This document shows, piece after piece, positions 42,501-54,600 of a stretch of 64,000 nt of DNA. Made by a program: the position numbers and the translations under genes. The notes below the pieces were generated by a model. It was not told where the DNA came from and did no database searches. It saw nothing but the letters and a program-made list of their open reading frames with translations. This DNA is from Bugula neritina (lineage: Eukaryota > Bryozoa > Gymnolaemata > Cheilostomatida > Bugulidae), in the NCBI GenBank assembly GCA_964035545.1, contig OZ037765.1, forward strand, positions 7,266,698-7,330,697, written 5' to 3'. The stretch's first letter is position 1; the number at the start of each line of letters is the position of its first letter.

Positions 42501-43845
42501 CAACAAAACCATATACCATCACTACCTTGTAAAATATCAAAATCATTTGTTATTAGCTGGACAGTTAAACAATGCCTAGCATACTGCTATCAAAACACAC
42601 CATACTCCACACCATTTATCCATCAATGTTATAAAATCAGCTGTTAGTTACAGGAGAAGTTTGAGTATCAAACAAGTATTTGTTGAGTAAGATTGAAGTG
42701 TACAAGTTGATGGCAGATCTATGATTATGGGACATGAGTTTAATTGGTAGCAGGTGCTTGGGTAATAAAAACTCCACTCATAGAAGACAGGTTAGCAAGT
42801 AGAGCCAGGGTGGGTGACTGAGAAGAGATGGCTGAGAATATCCTGATTAGTATTGACCAAAAAAGGTAGCTCTGCTAAGGATATTAGGCTGTGGTGAAGG
42901 TGACAGAAATCAGGGGCAAGATTCACCACAAACAAACAAGATTTGGGGAGCTGAGGAGGTAATTTATTACTGAACTAGTGGACTGTGCTTTACAGATAGT
43001 GATGTAGGCTGAGCAGAAGAGAAGTGCAAGAAAACCACTTCCAAAATAAGGTTTGCCGCACAAAACTGAGGTTAAAGGTATAAAACTGGTCAGGCAGCAT
43101 GGCCAAAACACTGGCTGGCAGCATTGCACCCAGAACTGGAATAGCATAAGGTCAGTGGGTACTCACGTGATATTTGCCAAACTCGCAGGCCAAGTCTAGA
43201 GAGGTTTTGTATGCATGACTTTCGACAGTTGGGTCTGCCTTGTACTTCAACAGCAGCAGCACCTAATGCCAACAAATAGAATATTAGAGTGAGAGAGAAG
43301 ACTGCTAAATGTAAATGTACAGTAAAATATTGTTATTACAGGGAGGGGGTGGGGGTGAAAAGTACTTCCTTCTACAGAGTGTTGCAATGAGAAGGTCAAG
43401 GGTACAACTCTACAATACATAAATACATGCAATAGTGTACTAAAGTCAGTCACTGCCAAATATTAAGCATTTATCATATGAGTTTTTCAATTCCCTGTGA
43501 TGATTGCCTCTTCAAAGCGAATGTCAAGTATATTGCCCAATAGAGATAGCATATCTATAGAATATGAGTTCACCAACAGTCAACTACAGCTACCAGGACC
43601 CAACTTCAACCATGAAACTTAGGAAAAGTACCCGATAGCATTATTTGCTCCAGGTGCAGTGAGTATCAACATAACCAACTCCCCTATGCAATCTTCCTAT
43701 TTTATGTAAATTATCTAAACTTTCAATTTACTACAGGCAGTGCAGGTGGAGATAATATTACTACTTATCAACATTGCTGCTACCACTTTTACTCCCACCA
43801 ACACTATTCTGCTACCACTCCTACCATTACTACTACCACTACCCT

Positions 43846-43884
<39 letters not shown>

Positions 43885-46800
43885 ACCTACCCGACTACTA
43901 CTACTACACCAACTACTAATACAGTGTTTATTATACTGAGGCTATACTATAGCCTAGTACCGCCATTACTTTTAACTATCAACATTGTTTTCATCATCTT
44001 AAACACTCTTTCTCTAGAACGTTGCAAGATACGTACCACTTCCACATGTCCATGCTGACATGCAAAGTGTATTGGAGTTTCTCCATTGTTTGAAGGCTCT
44101 ACAGGTGATGCCCCAGCTTGTAGTAGCAATGTAACAGGCTCCATCAGCCCCTGCCAAGCTGCATAGTGCAGGGGCCTCATACCTGCAGAGAGACATACAC
44201 ACCTGGTGAGGTGACACTCAAACACATCATCCAGTGAGTTCACCAGTAAACTTTACCAGTAATTCACTTTCAATATATCGAGTTTAAGAAATGTAAAATA
44301 TATTTTTTCATACAACAGAGAGCTTTCCATGACTATAAAGTAAACAATTTTAGTGACAGAAGAATTATAAGTGACTCACATAGACTAAAGGAGGTGAAAG
44401 TTGTCAAAAGTATATAAGGGAGACAACTTGCAATATGAGAACATAATGACTCTTTTGTAAGCCTTACAATAAACTAAGTTGAGACAACAAAAAATAAAGA
44501 ATTGAAACTAATAGCTGCGACTTTTGATCTAATCTTTTTTCTATTCAACATTGACTAGCCTGTTGAGACAACATTATGGCACAAAAGACTAATGTGCTAT
44601 GAAAACATAATTCCCAGGGAAGGAGCCAGTCTTACACTTAATTCTTACAGATCAACATCAAAGACTTGGGCTTATCTTCCTTGTCTATTTACAATAAGAT
44701 ATAACTTTTTACAAAAAAATATCCCTTTCAAAAGATATTACAAAATTGAATAAAACTGAAGGCAAGTGGTTAAAAGTTCAACAAATTGATGATAGTTTAT
44801 AAAGAAGGGCCTCGCTTTTACTAAAATATATGAAGCATGGCAATTCTGAAACTAAATGCATTATATACTTAGGCAAAGGAAACAACATCTAAATGGGAAA
44901 AGACTATTGTAACCATGGCAACAGCTTACTATTACACTATTGGAAGCGATAGCAAGTTAGTAAACAGCTGATTCAACTAGTATAACACGAAAATTTGCTC
45001 TTGATATGTTCTGACACTCAGAACCTGTATGCCACGCAAAATAGCTATTAAAATTTTGTGCCAAGATCATATATTAATGTTAACTAAATCATACATAGTT
45101 ACAAGTTAGCTGACTATTTAGTAGACGCTGCTGTACATTAACCCTACATGAGACTAGTGAAAGTCTAGCAGAGTGTGTTCAGCCCAGACTGCACTTACTT
45201 ATATTTCATTAATTTACCTTTATTATCCTTTATATCTGCCTGAGCTCCATTGTTTATCAACAGGTTTATACAGGCAGCATTACCTTGCAATGCTGCCTGG
45301 TGAATGGCTGCCATTCTACAAGAGGTGAACACCATTAATTGTTTATTATGGGAATAATTATACTTCAGAGTAATTAAACTGCAATGCAAGTAAACCATAA
45401 AATAGTATTAGTAAATCCATATGTCGGCTGGTAACCAAAACCAACTGCAGTGAGTACTTTTGTCCACCTGCAACTACTACTGACAAACAATAAGCTGATG
45501 TAAGTAGTGCTGCATAGTCTTCACTAATAGACTTATAGGTGAGTAAGTACCAGGCACCAAATACTCACTATCTCAGAGCACCTCTGGCCCAACTATCTAA
45601 ATTAGCTGATTAGAAATGTTTAACTTAACATCTTTAGGAGTAGAGAATGTTTAAAAAGCCTCAATCACAGCACAGCAGATGGAACAAAACTGCTTGCAAA
45701 GTCAGAAAAGTTACTCGAAGTAAAAATAAATCATTAAGAGACTTTTGCAAAATCACAGTCACTTTTACAATCAGAGATTATTCTACAGACCAGCTGGGCA
45801 GGGTTCTAGAACCAGTGAACTCAGAGTTACGTGACTGGAGGGAATAAGTGCGGTGATGGGACATGACCATATTTTATATTGTATTTAGCCAGTGTGCCAA
45901 GTCTAAGTAAGAGTAAACACGTTGTATGGGAGGCTACCACGTACTGGGCAGAGTGGCTGAGCATGTGGTATATTATACTGTGTGGTTATAAACTAGACTG
46001 TTAAGAGTAGAAAGCCGAAGCTCTTAAGACTGGAGTGTAAAGGTTCAAGTGTTGGGTCAAGAGTCTTTTGTATTTTTCCACAACTACAACTAATAGGCAG
46101 TATCAGGTTTCTATTCAAATGTTTTAATCATGTGCTGCTACACTGCACTGAAAACTTCTGCAGGGGGTTGTTATAAAATAAACACGAATCAACAGTAACA
46201 GTATTATTTTTTGAGCAATAGCCAATTCCCAATTTCACTCTTACAAACAGCTTTACTTGCTCTGAAAACATGGGGACACATATGAGTAGTGACAGCATAG
46301 AGGGGCGACACAATGAAATCCATAACATAATAATATATAATTCGATACACATTGCAACTAATTACAATAGAATGGTAAGCAATTTAAAATTGACAATACT
46401 GTTAAATGGCCATCAACTGCATCCACTTGTAGAGGCAGGTAATTGTTCAACAGGTGCTGACAATTGAAACTGTTCCCTTGCAGTTGACATTGGTCAAAGG
46501 AAATGGAGTGGTGGTAACAATTATTGCTCACAAAAGACTGGATTTTGGCTAGTTGCCAGTAAATCTAGGCATACAAGTATAGTCCCAGTAAATACTCACC
46601 CCTCTTCATCTTGGTAATTTATGTTCAACTTCTTTGAGGAGGCCAAGAGTTCTGCAAAAGACAGCATATAGATATACTTAGAGCAGCAGCAATCATAAAG
46701 TACATTAAACTCTAAAGGCAAGGGCTGTTATATATACTTAACCGTTGGTATAAAAATTAAAAAATTAGTTTTTCCTCTCCATCAGGCGGAAAGTTGGCAG

Positions 46801-48414
46801 GCAAGTGCTGAAACAGTGGTCAAGTGTTAAAGTGTATTAATAAAGATATATTATATTATTTTAATGCTTCAGACTTGACAATGTCTATTCAGCAACAACC
46901 AGGCTCGGTTTCACTTCTTCCAGGAAAGAATAGAGCTGAACCCATGGAAAGGCCAGCTGAATACAGCTGTTGGGTTATCAAATTCTCCACCCCCAATATT
47001 GGCACACATTCAACATGAGCTAAGGTTAGGCTTGAGAGGCATGGGCTAGTTTGAATAGCTTACTTCATATCACCAATGGTGAATAACTACACAAAACATT
47101 CAGAAAGAAAAAAACGATCCCAAAACTTAACACAATACCTTGGCAAACAATGCTAAGTTAGCTGATATAGAGCCAAGCGCTTAACCCATAAGCACTGACT
47201 ATAGTCTTGTCAATTAGGCAAATACTAACTTATAAGCAAACATTAACAAAATAACTGCCTAGCTATATCAACAATGACTAAACATTGACCAGCTCAAATT
47301 GATAACAGCAATAAGTAATAACTAATAATGGTCACACCAAACCATTTCCCAAGTTGTCACCAAATGAATCAACACTGATAGTCCATTTAGCCATTTCAAA
47401 AATCAACAACAATCTCTTCTTTATCTCATTGATCAGATGAGGACAGAGATTAATGTTAGTGCTGAGGCTATAACATAAATGTTATACTCAACTGAAGCTC
47501 AAACAAGCTAGGATGCGTGTCAAAACACACCCAGTCAATCAGGCCTGCATCTAGTACTCGTGTTACTGCAGATCTCACATTAATATTGAATTCTTGACAG
47601 TAGCCTGCCTGCCATCAATTTTAATAACTACTGAATAACACGAACAAGCATAGATTTTACAGCCTGTATCAAAAGGGAGACACAATCTAACTAAGTTAAA
47701 ACACTTGCAATATGAAACAGGGTTAGTTACTTTTGAAATACTATATTGAGGTACATGTAGGTGCAGTAATGGAGAGATAGAGAAAAGCCTATGTTCTAGA
47801 TTAGAAAAGTAGCAAGAGAAGTTAAGTTATCACAAGAATTTCTACCAAACCGAAATTAAATAAAAAAAAAATCAAAGAATTTTGGGCTAGCTCAATTTCT
47901 CTACTAGTACTGCTCCTAAGTGACTATATTGTTAGTCATTACCGAAATGTAGAAAAAGCACTATGAATGCAACAAGGTAAAAGTTATATAGAATTTTGGC
48001 AGTTTGAGAAAGTGACTTATTCTGACATCAGTTGCCTGTTTTTAAAATTGGTTGACTGACATAAACTGCACTCCAAGTCAAGAAACATAAATTTATTTAA
48101 ACAGTCAAGTAACCCTAAAACTGTCAAAACTGTATATAAATTGCAATAAAAAACTTGACATTTAGAAACCTGCACAATCTGCTAAAAATACTTTGATTAA
48201 TTACTATATTTTCACATAAATGTGTTTAAATAGGTAGTAGTTAAGATAATATTATATCAAAACATTTTCAAGGTGGCAACATTAGAATTAGACCATTTAG
48301 TAAATACCAGAAATGAAACTTACTTTTGCCATTTTTAGTTTTCTGAAGAAGTTTGCTTAAGTTATCAATATTCCGCTCTCGCACAGCTTGAAGGATATCG
48401 TTATCTTTCACCAT
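18533..48414 (-). CDS. Caskin-like scaffold: six ankyrin repeats, SH3, two SAM domains, conserved C-terminal motif
   Basis: Minus-strand exons: 48324-48414, 46600-46651, 45218-45315, 44037-44182, 43167-43262, 41832-41962, 37191-37299, 35780-35888, 30604-30727, 29534-29645, 28897-29046, 24445-24581, 23479-23709, 22929-23039, 22277-22378, 21872-22010, 20792-21053, 19503-20695, 19343-19400, 18533-18659. About 1,190 residues. Ankyrin repeats cover about 44-277 (e.g. [24 protein letters not shown]). The SH3 spans exons 9-10 ([24 protein letters not shown]). SAM1 is in exons 14-15 ([20 protein letters not shown]) and SAM2 in exons 16-17. A long Ser/Pro-rich exon holds KKPPAPPKR and FPPPPPP. The end, [20 protein letters not shown], matches the caskin C-terminus. 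Phases agree at all joins except exon 8 to 9, where a short exon is missing. Caskins scaffold synaptic and axonal membranes. The vertebrate CASK-binding motif was not found. Confidence 0.93.
19503..20695 (-). CDS. Large Ser/Pro-rich caskin exon 18 (part of the caskin CDS)
   Basis: This 1,193-base exon codes 397 residues, a third of the protein. It is low-complexity and rich in Ser, Pro and Asn, as expected for the disordered linker of caskins. Visible linear motifs are KKPPAPPKR (SH3-binding type), [11 protein letters not shown] (EVH1-binding FPPPP type), many basic-Ser sites such as [10 protein letters not shown], and an acidic block [19 protein letters not shown] near its end. The donor is at 19502. 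A 58-base exon and the final exon follow. Confidence 0.9.
24113..24126. promoter_or_regulatory. X-box-like motif in caskin intron 12
   Basis: GTTGCCATGGATAC matches the RFX X-box palindrome (GTTNCCATGGNAAC) apart from one half-site position. It lies between caskin exons 12 and 13. Confidence 0.25.
25320..25495 (-). mobile_element. tRNA-derived SINE in caskin intron 11
   Basis: On the minus strand it reads GAGGGAGCAGCCATGGATTA, then GGGCACTGGCCTTGTAAAC, then AAGGCTGTTGGTGATGTTAA. Head and middle blocks match the SINEs at 3225-3415 and 10040-10255. The B box is decayed. The 3' side carries a G run of about 12 on the minus strand. Confidence 0.6.
26870..26995. other. GC- and CpG-richer block inside caskin intron 11
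   Basis: This short stretch stands out from the AT-rich intron, with several CpG sites and GGCGGAGC. It has no open frame or splice signals that fit an exon. It could be an internal promoter or enhancer. Apart from this block, the SINE and the repeat near 27.7 kb, nothing was seen in the intron. Confidence 0.3.
27711..27840. repeat. GAGTATAG-type minisatellite
   Basis: Imperfect units of about 15 bases based on agagtatagactaca repeat from about 27711 to 27790. They are followed by inverted units (ctatagtccatacactatag), so the array can fold on itself. It lies in caskin intron 11. Confidence 0.7.
28344..28387. promoter_or_regulatory. Pair of X-box motifs in caskin intron 11
   Basis: GTTGCCATGGTAAC at 28374-28387 is a perfect palindromic RFX X-box. 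Thirty bases to its left, GTCTCCATGGCAAC at 28344-28357 is a close second copy. The pair lies about 500 bases past the donor of exon 11. RFX factors drive ciliary and neuronal genes; function here is inferred. Confidence 0.4.
34769..34870 (+). mobile_element. Partial copy of the TA-flanked MITE
   Basis: TTAATAGAGAAG...TACTGTGCTTTAGATGAG and AGCAGTTACGTTCTCTG align with the left two thirds of the elements at 42158-42324 and 47759-47916. The right end is decayed. It lies in a caskin intron. Confidence 0.45.
37677..37695. repeat. Poly-C tract of 19
   Basis: An uninterrupted run of 19 C bases lies in the caskin intron between exons 6 and 7, about 400 bases left of the long inverted-repeat element. 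It is a site likely to vary in length or be miscounted in sequencing. Confidence 0.85.
38100..41622. mobile_element. 3.5 kb element with near-identical 682-base terminal inverted repeats
   Basis: The left arm 38100-38781 and right arm 40941-41622 are inverted copies of equal length with very few differences. Similarity continues inward at lower identity to about 38890 and 40850. The 2 kb core has no transposase-like frame; the longest open frame seen is 61 codons. The ends read AATAGACCATG...CATGGTCTATT. A target duplication could not be fixed. It lies in the caskin intron between exons 6 and 7, only 210 bases from exon 6. Best read as a non-autonomous DNA transposon with long inverted ends; a segmental inverted duplication is the alternative. 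Confidence 0.8.
38145..38577. repeat. Nested inverted repeat inside the left arm
   Basis: CACCACTATAACTTATATAA at about 38153-38172 returns inverted at about 38549-38567, enclosing about 380 bases. The mirror copy lies in the right arm at about 41145-41577. The arms therefore contain an older small inverted-repeat element that was duplicated with them. Confidence 0.7.
42158..42324. mobile_element. TA-flanked MITE, about 165 bases
   Basis: The ends GGTGCAGTAATGGAGAAATT and, inverted, GGAGCAGTAGTGGAAAAATT form terminal inverted repeats of about 25 bases, flanked by TA on each side. A second copy with the same ends and TA flanks is at 47759-47916. TA flanks suggest a Tc1/mariner-type MITE. It is in the caskin intron between exons 5 and 6. 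Confidence 0.65.
43780..43925. repeat. (TAC)n microsatellite
   Basis: About a dozen perfect TAC/ACT triplets near 43847-43883 lie within a longer imperfect array. It lies just downstream of caskin exon 4 on the coding strand. Confidence 0.85.
44910..44923. promoter_or_regulatory. X-box motif in caskin intron 3
   Basis: GTAACCATGGCAAC matches the RFX X-box in both half sites. It lies between caskin exons 3 and 4. Confidence 0.4.
45949..46060 (+). mobile_element. Possible tRNA-like SINE fragment in caskin intron 2
   Basis: GGCAGAGTGGCTGAGC resembles the A box of a Ser/Leu-type tRNA and GGTTCAAGTG resembles a B box about 85 bases later. The spacing fits a long-variable-arm tRNA, but the stems do not pair well. 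Low confidence. Confidence 0.3.
47759..47916. mobile_element. TA-flanked MITE, second copy
   Basis: It has the same ends (GGTGCAGTAATGGAGAGATA and an inverted GGAGCAGTAC) and the same internal order as the copy at 42158-42324, again flanked by TA. It is in caskin intron 1. Confidence 0.6.
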
Positions 48415-50337
48415 AGTTGATAAGTGCAGTACTAGTGGCACTGTTAGTAGACATTGAACTGCATATGTGCAAGTTTGACTATCACTTGGGATACAGATGG
48501 TGGGAATTCACAGTTCTACATACTTGGTAATTAGTAGTCTAAGTTTGTTTCACTACCCAACTTCTAGCTTTTCTACAACTACAATAATCAAAGGCTATAA
48601 ATAGCTACATTTCACTATGACCACCAAGCTCACTGTGATAGTGGTGAAAAACTTGCAAACGCACCCTACTTAGGCATGGGGTATTTCAGAAACTTGGGAA
48701 GAAAAGTAAAATCGTGAATCTATTTGGTACTGTTTGTGTTGAAAATACGATTTACAATTTTTAACTTTCAGCTAGATTTACAGCAGCAGCAGCTAGGTTG
48801 TTTAGCTATAATATAAACAGTTCATCAGTTGCAAAAACTGGAAATAGTCATCAAGTAGTTTGAGAATTAGGAATTTCTGTATTCAAAACTGCTAGTCAAA
48901 ATTACCTAGTAAAAAATTAATTTACTACGTATGGCTTTAGAAGCTTTTCCATGTTTATTGGAGCATGTGTATTGATTCACACTACATTACACAATTAATT
49001 AACTTAAGGTTTCAAAGGTGCCACTATGAAAATGACCTTAATAAAGACTGTCAGCTTATCAAGCGTTACAGCCTAGTGAATACAGTGAATATACCAAATA
49101 GCAACACACTGGCAACCTACCATACTACAATAAATTACAATAAAATTAACTGAATTAAGCTAATATCTAGACCGAATTTCAAAGCCAAATATGTTAATAT
49201 AATCAAAAAATACATTAATTAAATTTACATCATTAACATAGTGAAAAATACCAAATACAACATTTAAAAAAATGAAAGTTTTAAACATGAATATATGAAA
49301 TTTGATTGAATAAATATTAGCATTCCATTTTCATGAGAAAATATGCTACTATGTATTTTAAATAATTATTTTATGAGTCTGTTTTAGACACACAGTACAG
49401 CATAGTCAATTTTGTAAATAATCGATTATGAACATTTTGAAATTTTACAAAAATTAAAAATATTTCTGTGAAAATCACTAGTTACTGTTGAGAAGAAATC
49501 GAAAATGCATTTAAACATTAAATAAAAACGAAGTAAACATTCACCTGCCCTGAGAACTTGAACAAGCCTATAAGTTCGTTTATATTATGTACAACTATTA
49601 GTATGAAATTTAACTTGCCTAATTATTATTAAAATACCAATAGTGAACTCAAAACAGATAGGCAAGTTGAAGAGTGCATACATATACCTATGCTAAATTT
49701 AAGCAACTCACTTTTCATTTACTGTAAAAATTTAATATGAATTAAAATATTGTCAACAAATATACATGCTATTATTATATTTATAGTCAATATTGAAAAA
49801 TCTAAAATCAAAATAAATAATAAGACACTATTTGTAGACGTTGAGTGATCTTATAATTAGGAATGATAGATTTTAACACTTGTGGCCATCTTTGAAATTG
49901 ATATCTAATCAGCTAATGATTATATTGACTAATCACTTTAGACTAATGAGTTTCCAATATACATACATTAATAGTACAATCACTAACAGACATAATAATT
50001 ACAGCAAGACTCTATACTCTATAGAATATACTTATAGTTGCAGTAAAAGTACAATGTCTGCTACGAATAACACTTTACTAGTACTAGCTAGCACTGTCTA
50101 CTACTGGTTTTAGTCTTATAGTTAGAATTAGTATAAATATTATTATTACACTTACAGTGATAGTCTAGGACTATAACCGTATAACTGTATAACTATAACA
50201 TTAACTATAACTATAAGTATAAGTATAAACCTAGAGTTAATGTTTAAGTGTAAGATTTTAGTTATAATCACAATAGACTGTAATACTTATCAAGTAGTAG
50301 CTACTGTTGATGCTAGGTACATACATTATGATTATAC

Positions 50338-50404
50338 ATAACCATCATGATCATCAACTCATCATCATCATGATGATGATGATGATCATGATCATGATGG
50401 TTAT
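50338..50404. repeat. TCA/TGA repeat forming a near-palindrome
   Basis: ATAACCATCATGATCAT at the left returns inverted as ATGATCATGATGGTTAT at the right, with (ATC)n and (GAT)n runs between. It can fold into a long hairpin. Confidence 0.75.
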
Positions 50405-51519
50405 GATCACTCACTCTCAGTCTCACTCTCATTCTGATCCACTTGCAGCAAAGTGACTTTGTGTTTAACTCACAATTACACTTACAAAGTTACAGTTGGT
50501 AAGATTTAAAAAGCCAAGAATATTAATTTTTCCTTTAGAACTTTTGAATAGTAAACTTTAGTTGCACAACTGTTTTACAATTCCAGCATTTGAGTATTCG
50601 CCTGCAACGTTTGAAACACGCACCTTGGCAATAGCACAACTCGCCGGAAGTCAGATCACCCAATTATGTGCAAGGTGTACTAGCTCTTAAATGGGTACAC
50701 AACTTTCAATAACTACTTTGAACCAACTACCCCTGAAGTTTATGGAAGATGACAACTCTAAATCTATTTATAGTGACGTTATGTAGTTATTATATAAAGT
50801 AGTAATGGTTACAGTCAATGAAATAAAAAGTAGTTTGATTTTAACACAGCACTAATTTTATTTATCTAAGTTAGGAGAAATTAAAATTTGAACTTTTATT
50901 ACCATAATCTTTATTATACAACTATGGTAAACATTACAATTGGCAATAATGTTCTTCACATTTATGATGCCTCTATAATTATTATTTTCATTGTATGATA
51001 TATTACGAACTTATATAAAGCCTGTATGGATGGTAAACTGTGAAATCACTATCAAAATTAAATAATTATTGCCATTGTACAAAATACAAAGCAGAAATAA
51101 TAAAGAATGGATTCTTTATCATTCTCACCTCCAATTTACAGTGTATTTCTAATCTTCTAGAATCTAGACTGTGATAGTAAAATATAAATGCTAGCAAAAA
51201 CCTTAGCAAACTATGATTAGTCCTAGAAAAGTAAAATTTATAAAACATCTAGTAGACACATTAACATCAGGCAAAAATTAAAAAAACCATGAAAAACAGC
51301 TTAATGAATATAATAAATGAACAATGCAAAAGATGTGTCTAGATTTGAGCACACACAGTCAAAATTGAGCTAGCATATTGCAGACAAATTCAGGTTTACA
51401 AATGAAAAGTTATTAAATAAACAATAAAAACATGCTGTAATCTATTTAAACTCTGAAGACATGCAGGTACTTGTTACAGCTCTTCAAACTCTACCTGTCA
51501 ACATATCTGCAATATTTGT

Positions 51520-51525
51520 TTTATT
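51520..51525 (-). terminator. Candidate polyadenylation signal of the ABCB8-like gene
   Basis: AATAAA on the minus strand lies about 155 bases past the stop codon at 51680-51682. Confidence 0.35.
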
Positions 51526-51679
51526 ACCAAAGAGTAGACTCCTCTCAGAAATTAGTTGTGAAAGTTTAATAATAAAAAATATTAACAGAACTGTTTGCGT
51601 CCGCAAAGCAACTGGTAATCATCTTCCTAAACAATTTCTTCGATAATTTTGTTGGTTGTTTCAACCAAGAAGTTGGATG

Positions 51680-54600
51680 TTAAATATTTTCTGGGGTTTG
51701 CTGATGTGTAATTAGTTTCCAATAGGCTCCTTTCTTTTTTGACAATGCATCATGACTTCCCACCTGTAGAAAATAAGAAGATCCACTTGATATTGAAAAT
51801 TACTTTAAATCTGCTGTAACATTCTTATATAATAACATAAATATAACATGTAGATAGTTGATTTATAATAAATATGTATTTCCAGCCCCAGAAGTATAGC
51901 AGAAAACTGTAAATAAAATAAGAAAAAGTTATTACATAAAAGAAAATGCTGAGATCAACACACACCCAGTTATTAACGACCCACAATATAAAAGCAGTAG
52001 AGGGAAAGAGGTATTTTGGAAATAAATAAAGGTGTAGATCAATAGAACAAACAATCATAAAGTTTGTGCAATACTATCTCAGTCTAATATCATCACACAT
52101 GTCCTTCTTATGACCTATTCACATATATTAAGTGTTGAAGTTGCTAGCCCGTTTACCACAATAATTTTAGTCTTTATTTACTTCTGATCACATTCAAAAA
52201 TATCAGAAATATAGCATGGACTTATTAACATTTCAGCTTAAAATAATGGGGCACTTTAAAATGTGTATCTCAAAATGTCACACTAGCTTGTCCCAGTACA
52301 GTTCAGCCTGTTGCAAGCATTGAACAATTCATTAGAGTCACACAAAAATTACATGATACAATTTTACTTCCATTTAAGAAAATAATGCTGAAATGTACTA
52401 TTTTGGGCACAAATATAAAATGGTTTTAGCAGAAAAGAAAATTTCTTAAAATAATTTTGAGGATAGCCAAAGATGTTTTGTCCCAATACACCTCTCTTTC
52501 TTTCACACTGAGTATAATATTTTAATAACAAACCTCCACTACATTGCCGTGGTCCATGACAGCAATACAATCAGCATTTTTAATAGTGCTTAGCCTGTGA
52601 GCTATCACAATTACCGTACGACCTTGTATAGCTCGATCTAAGGCTTCCTGGACAACTTTCTCGGACTCAGCATCCAATGCACTAAAACCAAAGGAAAGTA
52701 TTTAATACTTTACCTTCACAATATACATAACATAGGTTTATGAGCAAAACTCAAACGACAATTACAAAATATTTATCATCAAATAAAAAAAGTAAAAATT
52801 AACTTGAGATGCAGTATAGAAGACATAGCAAACATCTAATAAGTAGAATGGCTACACAATTATAATAATGTACACTCATACCTGGTTGCTTCATCTAATA
52901 TCATGACGGATGGATTCTTCAATAAAGCTCTAGCTATGGCTATACGCTGTTTCTGGCCACCGGACACTGTTACACCTCTCTCACCCAAGACTGTGTCATA
53001 GCCATCAGGGAATGTGTTTATAAAGTCATTAGCATTAGCCAATATGGCAGCTTCTTTTACCTACAGAGAGATTTTCTCGCAAAATAAAATGGCTGCAACA
53101 TCGTTTGTAATCAATGCTTATGATCAAACATCAGCAGCAGCGACACAATCAGTACACTCGGAATATTTACCTCAGCATCGGTTGCTTCTGGCCGCCCATA
53201 TCTTATGTTCTCCATAACTGACGTAGCAAACAGCACTGGCTCCTATAATACCAATTAGAAGAGTAACAATACACACAGCTCTTTTCCTTAACACAATAAC
53301 CAGTTGCTGGGCAGATTCAACATAAGCAGACGTTAATAACTATACCTGACTAATGAATCCAATACAACGACCTCTTAGCCATTTAGGACTGCACTTGCTG
53401 ATGTCTACACCATCTATACTTATTTCTCCACCATCTAACTCATAAAATCTTTCCAATAACATGGCCACTGTACTTTTACCTGCAACAAAATACCAGCTTA
53501 CGAATACAGTAGTGAATAGTTTTAACTGAATGGTATAAAAATGTGAGTGTTTATTAAATCTTTCAGCAGTGTATGATATAATATGATATAAAATATTATA
53601 ATATATAATGTTATATATATATGTCACAAAATATTCTAATGTTGTAAAATATTATTATATAAAAATATATCAAAAGAAGAAGAGCCATAGTAGAGTTACT
53701 TTCAAGTACATAATGTATTATATTTTATTACTAGATACTATATTAACACAATAGAAGCAAACATCTACAGTATGAGTGATTTAAAAGAGGACATGTCTAT
53801 CTAATGTAATTATGTAATATATTACCTCCTCCAGAAAGCCCGACAAGAGCAGTAACTTTTCCACCAGGAATCTTAAGGTTGAGATTGGACATCACTGGCT
53901 GTAAACAGGTTAAACATCACATGTAATATATATCTTCAGTGTTACGGCACAATTACATTAATTTTTAAATATTTATCCAAATTTATCAATTGAAAAAAAA
54001 TAATATAACTATAATAACACATGATAAATCAGACTCCAAAGACAACTAATCAACTTTTGCACACGTTTAATTATGCTGACATAATACTATATATCATTCT
54101 TAATGTAACTTTGCTTGTAGTGGTTTGAAACATAAAATGGAAAAAGAGTACCGGCTCGTAACATGATTATGATTGAGGAGGCAACTTACATGATCTTTAC
54201 GAGTTGGATAAGAAAATTTAACATTTCTAAACTCTATATCACCGTGCAATGCATAATAGGGTATCGTGAGACCCTTGTCTGAGGTAGAGAGAGATGCAAC
54301 AAGCTTCATATACTGTAAAAGAAAACAAAAATAACAAAGTTTGTCAGCAATGGTTACTGTAGAGTAAAATAACAATGAACAAATGAGGAAAATTAATTAT
54401 GTAAAACATTACATATAAAAATATTATGTAATAGAAAAACAATATAGGTGCAAAGTAAAAGTAAACTCTACAAAACAATAGTCCCTAAATTGTAGCTTGG
54501 TAACAAAAAATTTGATATAAAAATTAACAATGCTTTAGACATAACGAATAACTCAACAGCATGACACACAGTACTGTTTCAAACATACTATTTGATTTTT

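Larger units (their letters stand above)
48415..51679. other. Gene-free stretch holding the caskin 5' region
   Basis: No coding exon was supported between the caskin ATG and the stop of the ABCB8-like gene. It contains a repeat of ATA/ACT-type simple sequence at about 50110-50260 and a TCA/TGA palindrome at 50338-50404. A less AT-rich block at about 50590-50700 includes an ETS-type CCGGAAGT at 50644-50651, a candidate promoter or 5' untranslated exon for caskin. Confidence 0.5.

Noticed and set aside
43774-44058. 94-codon plus-strand frame rich in Tyr
   Set aside because: Produced by the (TAC)n microsatellite and partly antisense to caskin exon 4.
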